64,000 nt of DNA from Porodaedalea pini (Eukaryota; Basidiomycota; Agaricomycetes; Hymenochaetales; Hymenochaetaceae): positions 1 to 64,000 of the forward strand of contig NBAY01000053.1 in NCBI GenBank assembly GCA_002794775.1. The letters run 5' to 3'. Made by a program: the position numbers and the translations under genes. Below, in pieces: positions 34,504 to 44,894 of the stretch. Below the pieces are notes generated by a model that made no database searches, was not told the DNA's origin, and worked only from the letters and a program-made list of their open reading frames with translations. Within the stretch, counting starts at the first letter, position 1; each line of letters begins with the position of its first letter.

Positions 34504-35149
34504 GGCCCCATTCGGACATCGCCACTTTTGGCCCGGCCTCCCACGAAATTTGAAGGCCGAGTCTTTCCCCACGATTTCCGGAGACCACGCGCATGATTTG
34601 CGCCTGGTAACCATGGCTCGGTCTTTATTTTTTGTCACTTGCGTTACTATCTTATTTATGTAATCATTTTTCATGCTTTTGTGAGCGGCCATTGCATGCC
34701 TGCCTCTGCACCCAATTCTCATGCGTGCCAACTGCAACCCCATAGGCCCTTCAGAGTGTCCTTTGCAACTATTTAACAGCTGAGAATAATGTAAATGTCT
34801 TCACCCGTGTGCGTGGGTCTTGACATTGGATTGCATGAGACAGCATTCCATAAATGGAAATAACTTTATTTGTTTGTTATGCAATAATGCAGACAAATAT
34901 TCCTGTGTATAAGCATTGGCCGATATGTCCACCAAGGCCAATGCTTATACACAGGTTCGACTGTTGTGATAGCTGAGCTTCAAGCAGGATGACAAATATT
35001 AATGTGCGGCATCCGGTGCTTTCAGGCCAAAGGGAGTAACTATGACATAATGTGACTATGTGTGACTACCTTTTTCCCATGACCTTGGCTTTCTCGCGTC
35101 GCTCGGTCTTTGGAGGCCGGGCCAGAAATGGCGATGTCCGAACGGGGCC
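34504..35149. mobile_element. Tourist/PIF-Harbinger-like MITE, 646 bp
   Basis: Terminal inverted repeats of 38 bp (34504-34541 and 35112-35149) match at 35 of 38 positions and start GGCCCCATTCGG / GGCCCCGTTCGG. The three bases TAA flank the element on both sides (34501-34503 and 35150-35152), the target duplication expected for PIF/Harbinger (TWA). The GGCCCNTTCGG start resembles Tourist-type termini. The interior has no transposase, so the copy is non-autonomous and needs an enzyme from elsewhere. The high similarity of the two ends suggests recent insertion. Confidence 0.85.
34902..34955. repeat. Perfect 20-bp palindromic arms inside the MITE
   Basis: CCTGTGTATAAGCATTGGCC at 34902-34921 is repeated exactly inverted at 34936-34955, with a 14-nt spacer. 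It lies well inside the MITE, so it is not part of the terminal repeats. Confidence 0.9.
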
Positions 35150-35152
35150 TAA

Positions 35153-35731
35153 AACTTGAGAGCCGAAAGGCTGAAAAGCGGATGATGAGACGAGACAGTA
35201 GTATAATATAGAGAAAATGCTTCGCAAGGGCTCGAGCACATGGAATAATAGAAGTAACAAGAGTCGAGTCAATGAAGTAAAGAGAAGGAAAAAAAGAGAT
35301 CTACGGAAGATACGAGCCGAATTACAAAATCGAGGAGAGAAAAGGAAGAGGAGACCGTGTATGGTGAATGGACAAGTCGCGCCGCACAAATGGATGGATG
35401 AATGAGATACTTGGGTGTACGGTTGGAGGGAAGGGTGTAAGAGACACATGTATTGCTAAGAAATTTAGAAAAGAGGAGAGAAGAGAGTACAAGGTGGAAG
35501 GCGTGCCGAAGCCGTACCGACAAGAGCGAAGGCCTCTGCGATCGCGAGCAAGCGCCCGACAACAAGCGAAGAAAGGCCCTCAAGCTCCGCACAGTCCAGC
35601 TCAGCGTAGCCCAGACCAGTAGTCCGCACCCATATCCTACGCATCTAAATCCATAAGTCGCGAAAGTCGTTGCATCAGCCTATACATGACCACCGAGCCC
35701 GAGCCCAAGCCCGAGATCAACAGTCGTGAGG
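35153..35731. other. Gene-free stretch downstream of the cyclin gene
   Basis: Purine-rich sequence with no supported gene; it holds the 3' flank of the cyclin gene. Confidence 0.5.
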
Positions 35732-37103
35732 CTATCCAGCATGGACCACGTCTGAGTACTCTATTTGCCATGCCTGCCTTCGTCTGCGCACGGCCAAATT
35801 CCGAACTTGTGCCTGCATCCGACAAGGTGGACTCGGAAAGTGCATCGCGTTGCGCATTGCAGAAACCGGAGACGATCCAAATGCGATTGTACCATCGCTT
35901 TTCGTGTGTTGCATACTGCGCGAGTTCTCTTCCTGCGGCAGCGTTGAGCTCTTGCCGACCGAGAGACGCCACCCAAACGCATCGCCGAATGCACGTTCGC
36001 AGTGTCCAACCTCCCGCAGTGGGAGACTGGAGAGCTTTACCCATGCACGATTCGAATAGCATCGATCCTGTAAGATTTTTGATGCTAGAATGAGCGCGGC
36101 GAGGAAGATGCGCCGCGGGCAGAGGAGCGGCAAGGGAAGAGGTGACAGCGGCGTGAGCTGTTTTGCCGGAATCTTGCGACGCTTGTCGTTAGACTGCCTT
36201 TGAGTCTGCATCTACTGAGTTAATGGAAGCGAAGCGCCCATCTGGAGGACTGTCGGCACACACGATGCGTCGAAAGGGTCCTTTGACATCAATTCCGTCG
36301 GAAGGCCGCAGAGGTTGGACGTGTCCAAGGAGGTATTCGCCTTCGACGAGGCAGACGCCTCGTCTTCCTTCACGATCCTCTTATCCAACTCCGGCTCGCC
36401 TCTCACTCCCGTGCCGAGCCTCTCTTGCTCCACGAGCTCTGGCACCTTCCCTCGCACCGCCTTGATGTAGCAGAGCGCCGACTGCAGGACGCTGCATGTT
36501 GTGCGTGAACGGTGGAGGACCTGTACAAATGTTTCGATCGGAACGAGATCCTTCTTGGACACGACGGTTGCGGCATTGCTGCCGAAATTCTCGGCGAGAA
36601 AGGCAGATGAGAAAACGACTGACGTTGATGTTGAAGCGTGTGGTGGGTCGGATGGGGCAGGGGGAAGAGGCGAGGAAAGCGTGATGGGTGAATAGGGCGA
36701 GGAAGTTGAACCAATTGATGTTTTAGTGGTTGGCGTTGAGAGACGGCGGCTGTTTCGTCACCGTCGTGATATCTGTTTGAGTTGAAAAGACGACTGGGAT
36801 GTTCTCGGGGTGCCAAATATCGGTCAGGCTTTTCACAGCTTGATCTAGAGTTGAGCACGTCAGTTAGGGAAACAGGACAAAACCAATTTATCTATTGACT
36901 TTGCGTGCGCGCCTCGGAAGGTTGCCGACAATTAGAATGCTTGACTTGCCGACCAAGGAAGCCACGTAGTTTGCTTTTGCTGGGTGCGTCTTCGGGATTT
37001 GAGGTTGTTTCAACGGTTGAGGCGCCGCTTGCTGCAGCGCCGAGAGTGGGTGCGGGGATTGGGAGAAGGTAGAGGCAGTACTAACAGGAGAGATGGAGTA
37101 CAC
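35732..37103 (-). CDS. PCL/PHO80-type cyclin, possibly broken
   Basis: The conserved parts are VASLVDQAVKSLTDIWHPENIP, VLHRSRTTCSVLQSALCYIKA, GKVPELVEQERLG, and, after an interval, PLLCPRRIFLAALILASKIL with QDRCYSNRAWVKLSSLPLREV. These form the cyclin box of a basidiomycete family related to yeast Pcl cyclins, partners of a Pho85-like kinase in nutrient and morphogenesis control. A GC-AG intron (36949-36845) creates VDQAV exactly. Two problems: the frame shifts by one near 36745-36765 between TTVTKQPPSLN and TSIGSTSSPYS, and an in-frame TAG (36212-36214) lies between PLTQ and MQTQ. Either a short unusual intron covers each, or the gene is damaged. The true start codon is not resolved; serine/proline-rich sequence begins near 37103. 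Confidence 0.7.
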
Positions 37104-37389
37104 GGATGCAGCTGTTTGATTAAATAAGTGGATTCTTGAGGGTTGGGATGCTGATGGTGGACACGAGCATCAGACAAGATTCACCACTTAGCGGACTTAG
37201 AAAATGCGGACTTAGAAAACGCGTCGAGACGTGCTCGACGCGTCGCTGCACTTTGCTTTCTCCCACCACCATCGCCTGCCTCTCCCTCGGTCGCAAATCT
37301 GTCAAGCACATCAAAAGTAAGTCCACACAGTCTTTGGGATATAATGAGCATGTTAGTCAAAATGTAGATGGAAACAGAGGTCAGATAAG

Positions 37390-39079
37390 CTCATGCCACT
37401 CAAATTGGTGAGTAGCCCCTGTATACAGACAGTTCGTCTAACTGGCCTCTAGTCCACAAGTACTGGGACAGTCTCGCTTGGTACGTCTATCAGCCCACAC
37501 GCACTGTCAAGGAGAAGAAGGGCAAGGCAGAGTCGACGGCGGGCGGGAAGGTGAAGAAGGAGAAGGATGGGAAGGAGCGTGGTGACCGTACCAAGTCGAG
37601 CAGCTGTGTGCGCGGTTCCAGCGCGCGTGCCCGCAACAGTTCCTTGTGCTCCACTACCAGCACCACCAGCACCATGAGTGCCCTCTCATCTGCATCGACC
37701 GTCGATTCGGAAGATTTCAGCGAGCTCGACTCGCTCTCCGCCGACGGGTCTCTCTATGGTCCGTATGGCTCTGCGAATGGTGGGTGCGGCAGCGTGCACG
37801 AAGCCGAGATGGTGGATCTCGCGGACTTCGACATGAGCGAATTGGAGGATCGCAGGGCCAGGGTCAAGGTCAGACACTCTCGCTCGCACTGAGCCTCTCG
37901 ATGCCCTTGTTCTCTTACGCGTCTGGTTCTAGATCAGGAGTGAGCCTTACGATCGACACGGGCAACGCTCTTGCGAGCTTCTCTCTCGAATCCGGCCTGC
38001 TCAACACGTATTCCTACTCGCACTCGCACCACGGTGGACACGGGCATGGACACGGACACTCGCTTTCCGCGCAGATCCCGACTCAGACAGCCCAAAGCTT
38101 GGTTCCCGGACCACTTAGCTCTGTCCTCCCGCAGAATCTCCGCTCGAAGCCGTTCGACGAGCGCACCGGGTGCACCGGCCACCTACGATGACAGCCGACC
38201 TCTACCCGCCTGCGCCTCCTACAATCAAGATCCCGAGGCTGCTTGAGACGGCGCCTGGTTTGAACAAAAGCTCGGCGGTTGGCTCGCCTGCGACGCACGA
38301 GGGCAACGAAGACGAGCAGCGGTTGCAGATGAATGGCCACAGCCAGGAAAGAGGGGGGGAATTTGGTGGAATGAGCGGTTTCCAGTTCCCGAACTCGCAT
38401 CCGCAGTCCATGAGCTACGGTATGCCAGGGCAGGTCCCCGATTTCTCGACTGCTGGCAGCAACTTGCAGGTGTGTTTTTCTGCCCTTCGTCGTAGCATGT
38501 TATTCCATGTTTCAGGTATACGAGGAGCAGGTGCCTGTCGCCGCTAAGCCTCGCCCTCGCGCGCTCATGCAGCTCAGCATTCCTAGTGAGCCTTCAACCT
38601 CCTCAGGTGACCCGCTTTCCGCACCAACACCTCCTTCCTCCTCGTCCTCGCGTCTCTTCCTCCCTGGTCAATTCTCTTCGCCAACTGGCCAATCGCCAGG
38701 TGGACAGCTTCAAGTGCCGGGTCAGCGCGCATTGCCGCACGGGCTGCCTGAGTCACCAGATCCGCCAGTTGCTGGCGAGTGGGTCGACTACGGCTTGCCA
38801 GCGTGGGTGATGCAGACGCTGTGCGACGGCGACGAATCTGCCACAAATTCCTCGCATGGTCAGAACCAGGAGACGCAGAGTCAGAATGTATTCTGTGAAA
38901 TCGACATCGGACTGGACATGGGGCTGCCGCCGTGGACGGCCTTCGGCTCAATGGGGTCGATGAGTCCCATGGGCTCGATGGGTGGTGGGATGGATGGGAT
39001 GGGGCCGGACGGTGAGCGAATGGACATGTACGCGATGCACTTCCGGTTCGAGGACCTGCTCGACTCGTCGCAGTTATAA
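37390..39079 (+). CDS. Unrecognised low-complexity protein
   Basis: Several coding-like segments run in one direction: HKYWDSLAWYVYQPTRTVKE from about 37455, a lysine- then serine-rich part, SEDFSELDSLSADGSLYGPY near 37710, a histidine/glycine repeat (GGHGHGHGHS) near 38040, and a C-terminal part with VPGQRALPHGLPESPD, GLPAWVMQTLCDG, GLPPWTAFGSMG and a final FRFEDLLDSSQL stop at 39077-39079. An intron at 38470-38516 (gtgtgt...tttcag) joins the last exons. The frame changes near 37.87 and 38.16 kb imply further introns or lesions that I could not settle, and the start is unknown. It is divergent from the cyclin gene. I recognise no domain; composition suggests a disordered nuclear regulator, with low certainty. 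Confidence 0.45.
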
Positions 39080-40393
39080 CCTGCACCTCACTTCGCCTGT
39101 GGACACCGTCAAACCTGGATTCTTTATTCTTCTTTTGCTTTTATCTATAATTTTGACGCGGCTACGATTTTGAACAATTCAATTGTACAATAAATGATGC
39201 AATAGAAATACATTATTGTTATATTATTTAAATGGTGTGATAATGAACCAGTAGACTTTCAGTCTTGTATAACGACTTGCAGGCCTTATATAAGAACTCT
39301 ACCAGACACGACAAGAACCACAAGTAAGATTATCCCATGTCATTTTGAAGCTGTGCCGTATTCTCTTCTATATTTCTTCAGGGCCGGCCATTCTTGTAAG
39401 TGACGATCAGTATGACCTAACTTGGCAATATGCATCAGACTTGCGGCGATCTTGCGGCAACTTGTACATTTCTGATCATTTTGAGAGTGCGCTAGATTCT
39501 CTTGTACATAATATACAAAATTTACATAATTTACTATCTTCTACGGCTATGTAAGCCCGTGCAAGATTTTAGACATTTTCGTGATGTCTCCAGCGGAGCG
39601 TTACTGCTAGCCACCACCGAAAGGCAAAAGACAGCGCAGTCCAGATTGAGCAGATCGTCTTTGCCAGTCTGACGGATACCGTTCCGGTTCGCGAAATGGG
39701 CGCTTACTCTGCCGAAGAAGCACAGCGGGTGCAAAAAGTCAACATGGTATGCCACGTGATATGAAGCACTACGACAATGGAGTCCGAATGTAGCTCCTGT
39801 TTCCGAACCTCCACTGAAAAGCCTAAATCTCCGAGCTCACCTCGGACCTGCCGGGATGATTGTCTCAGTACAGCAAGCTCCTTAGATTCGAATGCGATCT
39901 AACACGTAAATCAATCTTGCCAGTTAGATCTAATTTCCATTCGGGACAACAAAGTCGAGGAGGATGATGCTACCTACATATCTGTCAGCCACTATGTCTT
40001 TCATTTCGGTATGTCCCAGTGATGCAGACAAGCTAAGATTTACAAAGCTCGGCCTCAATCTTCTTCCTAATCAGAGAAGCCGGCGCAGACCTTATGAGGG
40101 ACATTGATGTTGCATTTGATGGATAGCTTGCTTATGATGCTTGGCCGGCATCGGCCTCTATAACAATGGCCGCAGTGGTCGGATCAGTGTCAATGTTATT
40201 ATTGGGCACCCATGCAATAGGCAAGCGCCTCCACAGTGACTGAGTGAGCCATGCGACTGGTGGCTGGCTGATTTCTTGTCGGGACTATTTCTTTGCTATA
40301 AGGCTGGGTGTCTAGATGTGTTTCTTGGTCACTCAGCTCTTGAGACCTCATTTTCTTCTCTTAAGCCTTCCAAGCATCCTTCACACTTTAACG
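39080..40393. other. Gene-free stretch upstream of the second hydrophobin
   Basis: No gene is supported. The last 100 bases align with the promoter region of the intact hydrophobin (TATA-like box 40297-40302, C/T-rich leader). Confidence 0.5.
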
Positions 40394-40789
40394 ATGCTTT
40401 TTGCCAAGTGCACAGCGCTCCTTGCAGGAAACGTTATATCGCCGCTTGTCAGTCTGCTGGGCTTCATCGTCGAGGACTTCAGTATACGCATTGGCATTAA
40501 TTGTAGCCCTGTCACTGTCACTGGTGTCGGAAGCGAGTCCGGGTACGTTGTCTCATGCACCCGGACTAATTAAAGTGCAGAGCTGATGCTATTTTCCCTT
40601 TTCTCTGCAGCAATATTGCGCCGATCCACTACGAGAACAACAGCTTCAGTAAACCATGTTCTTTCTGTTACTACCGCTAGGTATACCTGCTGACGTTTCT
40701 TGTTCTCAGATGGTCTAGCTGCTGTTGGCCACATTCCCGTTAACATAAACCTGCAGAGCACCGGCCGGCCGGCGCCGTCAACTCGATGA
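40394..40789 (+). CDS. Hydrophobin-derived ORF lacking most cysteines (88 aa)
   Basis: Three exons (40394-40542, 40611-40648, 40710-40789) sit at the same splice phases as the intact hydrophobin, and exon 2 has the same 38-nt length. The frame is open for 88 residues. An internal deletion joined MLFAKCTALLA to the region before cysteine 4, removing most of the signal peptide, the threonine spacer and cysteines 1-3. Cysteine 5 reads glycine, the CC pair reads HY (PIHYENNSF), cysteine 8 reads histidine (VGHIPVNINL); only cysteine 4 (INCSP) stays. The old TAG stop became CAG, adding ten residues. It cannot form hydrophobin disulphides. It is either a pseudogene that by chance keeps its frame or a protein with a changed role. 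Confidence 0.75.
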
Positions 40790-41327
40790 TTTGAGGATAA
40801 GTTATATAGGAGGCTTTACGCTCGTCACTAGATAGAATGTATTTGACCAAAGCTTCGACTGATTGCTGTAATCGAGTGCTCCGTTTGCTTCCGAACGACT
40901 GACACATGTTTTGCCTTCACGGGATTACCGATGAATCTATAATCAGCCTGAGAAAGAGGCCTTGCTTGTTTTGGTGTTCAGCCGTATGTGGGGTTTGGCC
41001 ATATATGAAAGTCTTACACAAACGATATGAATGAAAAAAACCCATCCGCGATCCAGTCACAGCCTTTGACATGACCAGTGAGCTTGACCAATTCGGAGCA
41101 TTCAGTATGTCTGATTTGAAAATATTTGTGGACATTCACAACTGCTTTGCATCCTTGACTGTTGATTCTTTTTTCCTTCCTCGGGTACTGACAAAATTGT
41201 AATCATCGCACAAGTGACGTCGTTTCAGTAAGGCTAATCGACGTGGCTATAATATGAACTACATACACATTCAAATATATCCCATCCAGGTGTTATAGTG
41301 TAATCGCAACCGCGGTATTTTTTCCCC
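40790..41327. other. Convergent intergenic stretch
   Basis: No gene is supported. It occupies the same place as 25339-25913 in the intact hydrophobin/orphan pair. Confidence 0.5.
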
Positions 41328-42190
41328 TTATTTTGAGTCCCCGAATTTGATGTTGCAGTTCCAGTGTGGATCGATGACGAAGTGGAACATGCCCTCGGCT
41401 GCCTGCGCCCTGTCTGTGACCACAAACCATGGGGCATTGTTAATCGTTAGAATCGAATGCAATCAAAGAGGGGTTGCTCTGGCTGCATTCGAGGAATAGG
41501 TCCCGAGTGCATGAGACGAAGATCCATTGCTTTCACGTGTAGTAGTCGATGTTGGAGTCAGATCCAGCGAGATTGTGTGGGGTGCCTTCATGCCTGATAT
41601 TAACCCTAGCGATTTCAAATAAGATATAGAAATATTTGACTGATCTGAATTACAAAATATCAAAATTAGATTAGGTGGCAGATAAGCAGGACATCTAAAG
41701 GAGAAAAAAAGGGATAAAAAGCGTACGAGGATGAGCTCCAAGATGACCAATATCCACCATCATTCGGTACGACGAGTCTCTCTAACTTCGGGATACGCCC
41801 AGTCTTATCATACTCGTTGAGATAATGCAGCCGCGGGATGTATCAGTTCCGTGCCATCTTCAAACGGTCGATCATGTAGCCGGGACGCGTGAAGAGCAGA
41901 AATGGACTTCTTTGCAATATTTGGACAGAACGCGACGGCACACGCATACTTAAAAGATATTGACGTAGCGTGGGCACTTCCTGCGTTTCCTTTTCGTCAC
42001 TTGCTCGGTTCCTATAGGCCATAAGGTGCCATATACGTAGGTTGCCTGATGGCGAAAGTGCAGCTTCGAGCTCCGAAGGAAGGTCCCCAAGTGCGATTAT
42101 CAGCTCGGTTTCTGCTCCTGAGTCAGAGCCTGACAGTTCTACTTCGAGGTCAGAGCCTGGTGTTTTACCTTCAAATCAGAGCTTGACAGG
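41328..42190 (-). pseudogene. Orphan family copy 2, frameshifted
   Basis: Family blocks are present in several frames: SELEAALSPSGNLR followed by a frame change, QWIFVSCTRDLFLECSQSNPS, then after another shift near 41440 RAQAAEGMFHFVIDP and a TAA at 41328-41330. The order and spacing match copy 1. It stands convergent to the cysteine-stripped hydrophobin, just as copy 1 stands to the intact hydrophobin. A short repeat (GGCTCTGACTC-like, twice) precedes the first block. At least two frame lesions make it a pseudogene. Confidence 0.65.
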
Positions 42191-42285
42191 ACGGTAGGAA
42201 GCAAGTGTATGAAGCGAGGGTGAGGGTCGAACAAAGGATCCGCTTATGTGAGACATTCCGACTGCCGGTACTGATGCGTGACATC

Positions 42286-42318
42286 GGAAAACGCGTCTCG
42301 TCACGCATCGCGCGTACT
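42286..42318. promoter_or_regulatory. Conserved upstream element of orphan copy 2
   Basis: The block contains ACGCGTCTCGTCACGC, aligned with the block at 26922-26950, with a shared GAGACATTCCG nearby. It is conserved although the gene is broken, as expected for a duplication carrying its promoter. Confidence 0.4.
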
Positions 42319-42675
42319 CAATCACGGACTGACCACGAGCTGTTTATGTTATGTCAAATCCATGATGCATTGCAATTGGATACTTTCGTGAGGAGCTGTC
42401 AGGATTCGAGATATTTTAGAGCACGATCAAAAAATTGAAACGAAGCCGTACTGGACAAAAATCAGAAACCATGGGTCATCTAAAGAACAGCAGAGATCAG
42501 GCGGAATTCAGTTTGCAAAATAGGGAACATCGTAGCCAATACGAATACAGCAGCAACGCGTAGCAATAATGGGATGGAGTGCAAGATACGACAGTCGGCG
42601 GTTGAGCCAGCATTGCGGAGTCGCGAAGAGGAGTATGATTAGAAAGTCCAAGCTGGAAGGAAGAAAGGAAGCTGG
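42319..42675. other. Spacer between orphan copies 2 and 3
   Basis: Nothing beyond flanking sequence of the two family members is visible. Confidence 0.45.
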
Positions 42676-43512
42676 TCAAATCTCATTTCGGTTCCCCCAT
42701 TCCAGGTAGTCCCAGTCCATGCGCTTTGACTCGATAACGAACTGGTACATCTGCTTCACCTTATCCGCTCTGCCTGTGATACCGAAGAAGCGACAATAGA
42801 GCTCTGTCCCTTTCTTATTCTGCAACACGGGATTCTGTCGACCGGTCTCGAAGAACAGGTCCCGGGTACGCGAGACGAAGACCCAGCACATGTCCGCCTC
42901 ATAATAAGGAGAAGACAAGTAGCGCCAGCGATCGAACTGAAAGGCGCCAGCGACGGGATCGACGTCGCCGAGTGCACAGAACTTGCGGAAACTCTTGATG
43001 TTTCCAAAGTAGAAGCTATCGAGAGCAGTTTAGGAAATCAGTACACCAGGCGCATTGGAGCTAAAAATAAAAAAAAGAGAACGCACCGAGCTGCACCCCA
43101 TGATGCCCAATCTACACCCTCTCTCGGAAGATCAAGCCCTTTTGACACTGGAATCCGTTCCCAAAGCTTCGCATTATCTTCGTTGAAGTAATACTGTGAA
43201 GCAGGAGGAGTTAACGTGGAATATATCCTGCGATCCTATCAAAAGACGTACATATTGTGCGACATCAGTCAATATGCGGCGGTACACGCTCGCGAAATGG
43301 GTGTTGACTTTGCTCAGACACTTCTCGCGTTGCTGGTCTGTTGCCAGCTCAATGATTGTCGGCCATAAGTCGTATAATATGCCAGACGGAGAAAGCGCGT
43401 CGACGAGTTTTTGAATTAGAGGTTCGGCATAGAGTTCATAATCAGGGTCGGAGTAGTCCTCGAAGGTGACGTCGGTAAACGTGCTGAGAGTATAGTCTGA
43501 GGCGTCCAACAT
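42676..43512 (-). CDS. Orphan three-exon protein, copy 3 (235 aa)
   Basis: Exons 43512-43252, 43193-43087 and 43015-42676 give 235 residues with no lesion. Blocks: LIQKLVDALSPSGILYDLWP, REKCLSKVNTHFASVYRRIL, LPREGVDWASWGAAR at the end of exon 2, FYFGNIKSFRKFCALGDVDP, YYEADMCWVFVSRTRDLFFE, GITGRADKVKQMYQFVIES and a final WDYLEWGNRNEI. The phases (0 and 2) equal those of copy 1. The acidic N-terminus (residues 1-30) varies between copies while the rest is conserved. No signal peptide, transmembrane helix or known domain was seen. Function unknown. It is the best-preserved member of the tandem array and the reference for reading copies 2 and 4. Confidence 0.75.
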
Positions 43513-43993
43513 GGTTGTAAGAGAGAGATAGTGTTAGAGTTACGTCGCGAGTTGCGTTTCCGGGTCCTGCTGTCCAGTTTATCGTTCTCACGGCAAGTGC
43601 CAAAAGAAGTCTACAACTTGTACAGGAGAGGTAATGAGCAAGCTCAAATGCATTGCAAGGGTTACCTTCAAAGGCGGCATCGACACGAAGGGTTCACAGT
43701 CCGGAATCCTAACGTCACTGACGTCCACACAGCTTAGACTGGGATCTTCAGAGTTGTTAATTCGAATTACATACGGGCGGGGCAAAGACATCGAGAAGCA
43801 CAATCATACAGGCCAGGAAAGCGAGTCGGCTCTAGACAGTCTGCGGAAAGTTCGCAAGGAGCTCGGGATGGAAAAAGAATAGCGCGACAGCATATCTGAA
43901 GTGGTCTGGATCGAGTTACACCAGCACAAATAGGAGTCTCTGTAGGCGCGTCGAGAATTGGGAGACCAAGCTGAAGAGAAGTAAGCAAGCTGG

Positions 43994-44861
43994 CTAGATC
44001 ATGCTACTACGATCCCACCATTCCAGACATTCCCACGCAATGACGTCCGGCGCAGACGACATCCACGACTCGAAAATAAACTGGTACATCTGCTTCACCT
44101 TGTTAGCCATACCAGTGATGCCGAAAAGCGATAATAGAGCTCTGTCTCTTCCTCATTCTGCAGACCGGTGTCGAAGAAGAGGTCTCGTGTACGCGACATG
44201 AAGACCCAGCACATTCGCGGCTCGTAGAGGGGGTTGCTAGGTGGAATGTAGTTGCGGTCAAATTGGAAGGCTCCGGCGGCGGGGTCGATATCGCCACGTG
44301 CAAAGAATTCGTCGAAATTTTCGATATTTCCAAACTATACGCTGCCAAAGTCAATTTACGGAACATCATGATATCAGTAGGGCAGAATAAAGTAGAAGAA
44401 GTCCAAGGACCGCACCGAGCTGCACCCCAGGATGCCCAATCTACACCCTTCCGAGGTAGATCAAACTTCTTCAACTCGAGGAAGCGTTCCCAATGCTTCA
44501 CATTATGTTTGCTGGAGTAGTACTGCGAGACAGTAGAGTCAGCACGAAAGCGTTTCGGCGGCTCTTGACGCGTGAAATCAGAAGACGCACGTATTGTGCG
44601 ACATCAGTCAATATGCGACGACATACGCTCGTGAAATGGGTGTTGACTTTGCTCAGGCATCTCTCGCGCTGCTTGTTCGTCGCCAGCTATTATGATCGTC
44701 GGTTATAAGTCGTATAATTTTCCAAGTGGCGAAAGCGCGTCGACGGGGCTCTGAATTAGAGGTTCTGCTTTGATTTCAGAACTAGAATCTGAGTTCTTTT
44801 CTATATAAAAGGGTTCGACGAAAGGAGTGATGATAATTTCCACAATATCTGACTCGGACAT
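43994..44861 (-). pseudogene. Orphan family copy 4, nonsense and frameshifts
   Basis: The start MSESDIVEIIITPFVEPFYI is open. The first block reads VDALSPLGKLYDL followed by TAA where copy 3 has TGG, then a shift before EQAAREMPEQ. Exon 2 (GVDWASWGAAR) is intact, and the last exon reads FGNIENFDEFFARGDIDPAAGAF and CWVFMSRTRDLFFDTG, then loses one base before GITGMANKVKQMYQFIFES, ending at TAG 43994-43996. Overall it is closer to copy 3 than to copy 1, suggesting a local tandem duplication. Confidence 0.7.
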
Positions 44862-44894
44862 GGCTGTAGGAGGTAGTGGTGCTTGAGTTACGTC

